Below, one piece after another: positions 6,538 through 9,615 of a DNA stretch of 9,615 bases. The stretch lies in NCBI GenBank assembly GCA_937980285.1, contig CALJQI010000426.1, positions 1 through 9,615 of the forward strand. The letters are read 5' to 3'. Under the pieces are notes generated by a model. The model saw only the letters and a list, made by a program, of their open reading frames with translations. It ran no database searches and was not told where the DNA came from. How positions within the stretch are numbered: the first letter of the stretch is position 1; each line of letters begins with the position of its first letter. The position numbers and the translations under genes were made by a program. The DNA is from an uncultured Gammaproteobacteria bacterium (lineage in GTDB: Bacteria; Pseudomonadota; Gammaproteobacteria; GCA-001735895).

Positions 6538-7826
6538 CAAGCCTGTTCCTTCAACAACCGGTCAAGCAACTCGGCGGCTCTTTCGGGGCCGTTGAACTCG
6601 CGCATATGCCTGGACGTCGACGCCGCTTTTGCCTGGATGGCGGGGTCGTTCAGGCAAGCGTCGATCTTCGACTGCAGCTCCTCGGGTTGCCAGTTGTTGC
6701 GGTGCATCTTGAAGCCATGACCGGTTTCCTCGACGCGCGTGGCATTGTCGTGGCCATCCCAGACATAGGGCATGATGATCGCGGGTTTGCCGAAGTAGAG
6801 GCACTCGGTGAAGGTATTGTTGCCGCCGTGATGAATCACCATATCCACCTGCGAAATCAGGGTTGGCTGCGGAAACCATTCCTTCACCTGCACATTCGGC
6901 GGCAGATCGCCGTAGGCGTCGATGTATTCGCCTACGTTGACCAGCACGCGGTAGGGCATCTTGCCGAGCTCGGTGATCAGGCGGTTCAGTGTCCTGGTAT
7001 CGCCGCAGCCCAGGGAGCCGAAGCTGAGATAGAGAAGCGGCGCATCGTTATTCGCCTCGAAAACCGGGATCTCGAAGTCGACCTCCGCGCGTACGCAGCC
7101 TTCGAGAAATTGAAAGCGTTTCGGATCCAACGGATTACGCCGCTTGAACTTTACCGGCTCGGGGTAGAGCAGCAAGTTCAGGAAGGGCGAGGCTTCGAAA
7201 AACTCGCCCAGCGGATACGGCTCTTCACCGCATTCCGCCAGGAATTCATTGAATTCATCGTGAATCGGCTTGATAACCTCGTTGAAACGTTCCAGGTAAG
7301 CCTTGTGGCACTCGTGATCGCTTTCACCGCAGCCCGACAGGTGCGGTGGAATATCGGGATCGGTAATTTCATTCTCGCTGCAGGAAATGATCCGCACCCA
7401 GGGTACGCCGTACTGCTTGCAGGCGGGAAACAGGATGACATTATCGATACAGATCAGATCGGGTTTGACCTTTTCCAGTACCGCGGGAAGGTCCTTTTCC
7501 GCCCACACCGAGGTATTGACGATATTCGCCCAGCACTCCTTGACATAATTGTCGATCTGCTCGTAGGGCGTCCTGTCGAAATTGGGGATGTGGCCGTCGA
7601 TGAAATCGGTCCAGTACTTGGCCATTTCCTCGGCCGACATCGGCTCGGACATATTGACCGCATGCTCCTCGAAGCCGTAGCCCGAGTACACCCCGGACAG
7701 CCCCGGATCGGTCAGGAAAACCGCCTTGTGCCCCAGTTTCTCGCAAGCCTGCGCGATGCCGACAGAGTTCAGCGCCGGCCCATAACAGGCCTCTGGAAAA
7801 AACGCGATAGTTTTGCCATCACTCAT
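6537..7826 (-). CDS. GT1-family (UGT/MGT-like) glycosyltransferase with atypical N-terminal active site
   Basis: A 429-residue soluble GT-B fold enzyme of glycosyltransferase family 1, which moves a sugar from a nucleotide-sugar donor to a small acceptor. The C-terminal donor-binding half is well preserved: LLYLSFGSLG (264-273), EWFPQPTLISQVDMVIHHGG (316-335), NNTFTECLYFGKPAIIMPYV (336-355) and DGHDNATRVEETGHG (357-371), matching the plant PSPG-box/MGT pattern. In the N-terminal half, where most family members have a GHxNP loop with the catalytic His, this protein has YGPALNSVG (15-23), so Pro17 stands in for the His. The acceptor half also has a Cys- and acid-rich stretch (about 149-174). 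The start ATG has a strong Shine-Dalgarno (GAGGGGAG, about seven bases upstream) and a good promoter. First gene of a three-gene unit with two cupins. Acceptor unknown. Confidence 0.88.
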   Translation of the reverse strand: MSDGKTIAFFPEACYGPALNSVGIAQACEKLGHKAVFLTDPGLSGVYSGYGFEEHAVNMSEPMSAEEMAKYWTDFIDGHIPNFDRTPYEQIDNYVKECWANIVNTSVWAEKDLPAVLEKVKPDLICIDNVILFPACKQYGVPWVRIISCSENEITDPDIPPHLSGCGESDHECHKAYLERFNEVIKPIHDEFNEFLAECGEEPYPLGEFFEASPFLNLLLYPEPVKFKRRNPLDPKRFQFLEGCVRAEVDFEIPVFEANNDAPLLYLSFGSLGCGDTRTLNRLITELGKMPYRVLVNVGEYIDAYGDLPPNVQVKEWFPQPTLISQVDMVIHHGGNNTFTECLYFGKPAIIMPYVWDGHDNATRVEETGHGFKMHRNNWQPEELQSKIDACLNDPAIQAKAASTSRHMREFNGPERAAELLDRLLKEQA

Positions 7827-7872
7827 CTTGATACTCCCCTCGATTAGTCATTATTTGAGATGTTTTCCCGGC

Positions 7873-7900
7873 ATTATACCGCTTATCATAATTCGGTAAA
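7873..7900 (-). promoter_or_regulatory. Sigma-70-type promoter for the glycosyltransferase-cupin unit
   Basis: On the minus strand, TTTACC (7900-7895, four of six -35 bases) is followed after a 16-base spacer by a perfect TATAAT (7878-7873). Transcription would start near 7867, giving a leader of about 40 bases that contains the strong Shine-Dalgarno GAGGGGAG before the ATG at 7826. The site lies back-to-back with the promoter for the gcvT-like gene. Confidence 0.6.
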
Positions 7901-7924
7901 CGAAGCAGGCAGGCGCTGGAATCG

Positions 7925-7953
7925 TTGACAGCCGACAGCGGTCAATCGATACT
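7925..7953 (+). promoter_or_regulatory. Sigma-70-type promoter for the gcvT-like gene, overlapped by palindromes
   Basis: A perfect -35 TTGACA (7925-7930) is followed after 17 bases by GATACT (7948-7953), a four-of-six -10 keeping the key A and final T. Transcription would start near 7960, about 135 bases before the chosen ATG. The -35 and spacer lie in an imperfect 21-base palindrome (7925-7945, arms TTGAC and GTCAA), suggesting that a repressor binds over the promoter. Confidence 0.55.
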
Positions 7954-7967
7954 ATCTGACGAGTCAG
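7948..7967 (+). promoter_or_regulatory. Copy B of the shared 18-base motif, with palindrome CTGACgaGTCAG
   Basis: GATACTATCTGACGAGTC (7948-7965) matches 16 of 18 bases of the copy upstream of the transporter operon (5743-5760, minus strand). Here it overlaps the -10 and start site of the forward promoter, and its right part completes a perfect palindrome CTGAC-GA-GTCAG (7956-7967). Palindromes of this kind over a start site are typical repressor operators, for example of TetR-like proteins, but the regulator is not in the window. Confidence 0.45.
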
Positions 7968-8096
7968 TCAGTTACAAGCCTGCACAAAATCTTCGACAAA
8001 ATCCGGCTTTCAACGATTCTGGACGACCCGCTCTAAGGCGCAATCATGGAGCGTGGTGCACAATTCGACACAACCCCCAGGCGAGGAACGATACAA

Positions 8097-9197
8097 ATGG
8101 CTACCCGAATTTCAGCTCTCGACGCCAGCATGCGCGCACTCGGCGCAGAGATGGGCGAATGGAACGACATGGCGGTCGCCTTCGGCTTCCCCAACGATCC
8201 GCATCTCGAACACGACGCGATTCGAGAGGCCGTGGGCATGTGGGATACCTCGGCTTTGACCAAGATCCAGCTGCGCGGACCCGATGCGCTGGCGGCGGTG
8301 GATTATCTCGTTACCCGCAACATGTCCCGGATAAAGGTTGGCCAGTCGGCTTACTGCCCGATTCTGAAAGACGACGGCCATTTCTGCGACGATGCGATCG
8401 TCTTCCATGTCGCCGAAGATCATTTCCTGGTGGCGAGCGCCATCGGACCCTCGTACCAGCTATTGCGCGACTACGCCCGTGACCACGACCTCAGCGTCGA
8501 ACTCGATGAAGACTTGCATATCATCACTTTGCAGGGACCAAAGTCGATCGATTTCCTGGAGACGCTGGTCGACGTGGATCTGCGCAGCCTGCCTTTCAGC
8601 CATCAGCTCCACGCCAGGCTTTGCGGGCAGGAAATGATGATATCGCGCACCGGTTATTCCGGCGAACGTGGATACGAACTCTACATGGGCTCCGACGTGG
8701 TAGTCGAAGTCTGGCAGGAGCTCCTGCGCCTGGGTCGACCCTTCGGGCTCAGGCCAGTTTCATTCGGCGGACTGGAAATGGTCCATATCGAAAGCGGGCT
8801 GATGGCATACGGTGCCGAGGCAACCGAGCAGAACACCCCCTGGGAGGTTGGCATGGGTTGGGCGGTGGCTCGCGACAAGGGCGACTTTCGAGGCAAACAG
8901 GCGCTATTCGAACTCGAGGGCAGGGAAAAGGTGAAGTTCTTCGGCATCGTCGCCGAACACGATGACGTCGTCGAGCACGGCGCCGAACTCTTCATCGACG
9001 ATCAACTTGTCGGACATGTCACCACCCCCGCCTACTCGCGACGCCTGGGCAAGTCCCTCGCCCTGGTTCACCTGGTCCCGTCTGCCGCGGTGGAGGGGAC
9101 CGAGCTGCAACTGAAAGGGCCGACCATACAATGCCGGGCCACGGCGGCCAGCATTCCCTTCGTCGATCCGCAACGTAAACGGCTGCACGCCATGTAG
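8097..9197 (+). CDS. GcvT-family aminomethyltransferase/demethylase-like protein
   Basis: A 366-residue protein of the GcvT family, whose members transfer a methyl or methylene group from an amine or sulfonium substrate to tetrahydrofolate (glycine-cleavage T protein, sarcosine/dimethylglycine dehydrogenase C-termini, DmdA). Features in order: MWDTSALTKIQLRGPDA (48-64), the folate-site segment GHFCDDAIVFHVAEDHFLV (94-112) with the conserved Asp pair 98-99, LQGPKS (145-150), SRTGYSGERGYELYM (183-197) and the C-terminal barrel region GDFRGKQALF (262-271). The helix that usually reads like TLRLEAGMxLYG reads EMVHIESGLMAYG, with His in place of Arg. There are no glycine-cleavage H or P genes nearby, so a dedicated demethylase is more likely than GcvT proper. 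The start is the ATG at 8097, with GAGGA nine bases upstream; an in-frame ATG at 8046 (AAGG upstream) would add 17 residues unlike the family. Confidence 0.88.
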   Translation: MATRISALDASMRALGAEMGEWNDMAVAFGFPNDPHLEHDAIREAVGMWDTSALTKIQLRGPDALAAVDYLVTRNMSRIKVGQSAYCPILKDDGHFCDDAIVFHVAEDHFLVASAIGPSYQLLRDYARDHDLSVELDEDLHIITLQGPKSIDFLETLVDVDLRSLPFSHQLHARLCGQEMMISRTGYSGERGYELYMGSDVVVEVWQELLRLGRPFGLRPVSFGGLEMVHIESGLMAYGAEATEQNTPWEVGMGWAVARDKGDFRGKQALFELEGREKVKFFGIVAEHDDVVEHGAELFIDDQLVGHVTTPAYSRRLGKSLALVHLVPSAAVEGTELQLKGPTIQCRATAASIPFVDPQRKRLHAM

Positions 9198-9277
9198 CCC
9201 GCGGGCTTGCAATCCGGGTTTATTAATTCGACACTGGCCGATCGATACCGACATCCAACCGGGAGACTATCTGAGCC

Positions 9278-9615
9278 ATGCTGGATACCAAACTGCGCCA
9301 GGTCATCAGTAGCAGGGGTGACGACTTCAAGCCCTACGACCGTTACGGCGAACCGATTCCCGGGATGTCCTGGGTAGCCCTGAGCGGCGAACTGCAAAAT
9401 GGCGAGTTCGAATGTTTCATCTTGCGCATGGATGCAGGAGCAAGCTCGAAACCGCACGAGCACATGGGTTTCGAAGAATTCCTGGTGATGGAGGGGGAAC
9501 TGGTGGATTGCGACGGCAGCAGCTTTCGCGCCGGCGATTTCGTGCGTTTTTTACCGGGTTCGAAACACAGCTCGCATACGCCCGACGGCTGTACCCTGCT
9601 GGTGATCCTGCGCGG
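9278..9615 (+). CDS. Small cupin-domain protein, 3' end outside window
   Basis: An open frame begins at the ATG 9278 and continues past the right edge; 112 codons are visible. It fits the cupin motif 1 pattern exactly: PHEHMGFEEFLVMEGEL has His60, His62 and Glu66, followed by Gly73 (HxH-x3-E-x6-G). Motif 2 is RAGDFVRFLPGSKHSSHTPDG (85-104), giving His97 or His100 as the fourth metal ligand. The overall look resembles ChrR-type cupin domains. Unlike the two minus-strand cupins, it keeps the full metal site and could be a dioxygenase, an isomerase or a metal-dependent sensor. It follows the gcvT-like gene by 80 bases on the same strand with no terminator visible, so the two are probably co-transcribed. 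A GGGAG lies 12 bases before the ATG, rather far for an efficient Shine-Dalgarno. Confidence 0.85.
   Translation, partial: MLDTKLRQVISSRGDDFKPYDRYGEPIPGMSWVALSGELQNGEFECFILRMDAGASSKPHEHMGFEEFLVMEGELVDCDGSSFRAGDFVRFLPGSKHSSHTPDGCTLLVILR

Noticed and set aside
6360..7847. Long plus-strand open frame (495 codons) opposite the glycosyltransferase and first cupin
   Set aside because: It lies antisense to well-supported genes, its translation resembles no family, and long antisense frames are common in GC-rich DNA because of codon bias on the real strand.
5650..7939. CCGACAGC occurs at both 5650-5657 and 7932-7939, within the two regulatory regions
   Set aside because: An 8-base match between two regions of this size is expected by chance, unlike the 18-base motif.
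9266..9274. ACTATCTGA just before the 3' cupin also occurs inside the shared motif at 7951-7959
   Set aside because: Only nine bases match, the GACGAGTC core is absent, and the site is within a likely operon; probably coincidence.

Overview
The window looks like chromosomal DNA of a free-living proteobacterium, probably a gammaproteobacterium. It is moderately GC-rich, genes are densely packed in operons, and the families present (REC-HPt phosphorelay kinase, Liv-type ABC importer with a Tat-exported binding protein, GcvT-like enzyme) are common in aquatic and soil Proteobacteria. I cannot name the species. No tRNA, rRNA, CRISPR array, transposase, integrase or long repeat is visible.

Layout: (1) 2-688 (+) is the 3' end of a hybrid sensor kinase (receiver domain plus HPt domain), cut by the window edge. 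(2) 836-5580 (-) is a complete branched-chain-amino-acid-type ABC import operon, transcribed right to left: substrate-binding protein (4312-5580), hairpin-rich spacer, LivH, LivM, LivG, LivF. (3) 5581-5821 is a non-coding leader with a candidate promoter and a regulatory motif. (4) 5822-7826 (-) is a three-gene, translationally coupled unit: a GT1-type glycosyltransferase followed by two tandem DUF861-type cupins about 50% identical to each other. (5) 7827-8096 is a divergent promoter region with a good promoter on each strand and nested palindromes. (6) 8097-9197 (+) is a GcvT-family aminomethyltransferase/demethylase-like protein, followed by a cupin starting at 9278 that runs off the window.

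How it may fit together: none of the genes around the importer is a known partner of leucine/isoleucine/valine uptake. A GcvT-like folate-dependent methyl-transfer enzyme, three small cupins, a GT1 enzyme with an unusual active site and a dedicated importer together suggest uptake and processing of a methylated or amine-containing small molecule. The substrate cannot be read from the sequence. The strongest regulatory link is an 18-base motif (16/18 identical) found once in the importer leader and once in the divergent promoter region, in the same orientation relative to the downstream gene. This suggests that importer and enzymes share one regulator, which is not encoded in the window. Most genes are ordinary members of known families; the novelty, if any, is in their combination and the shared regulatory site.
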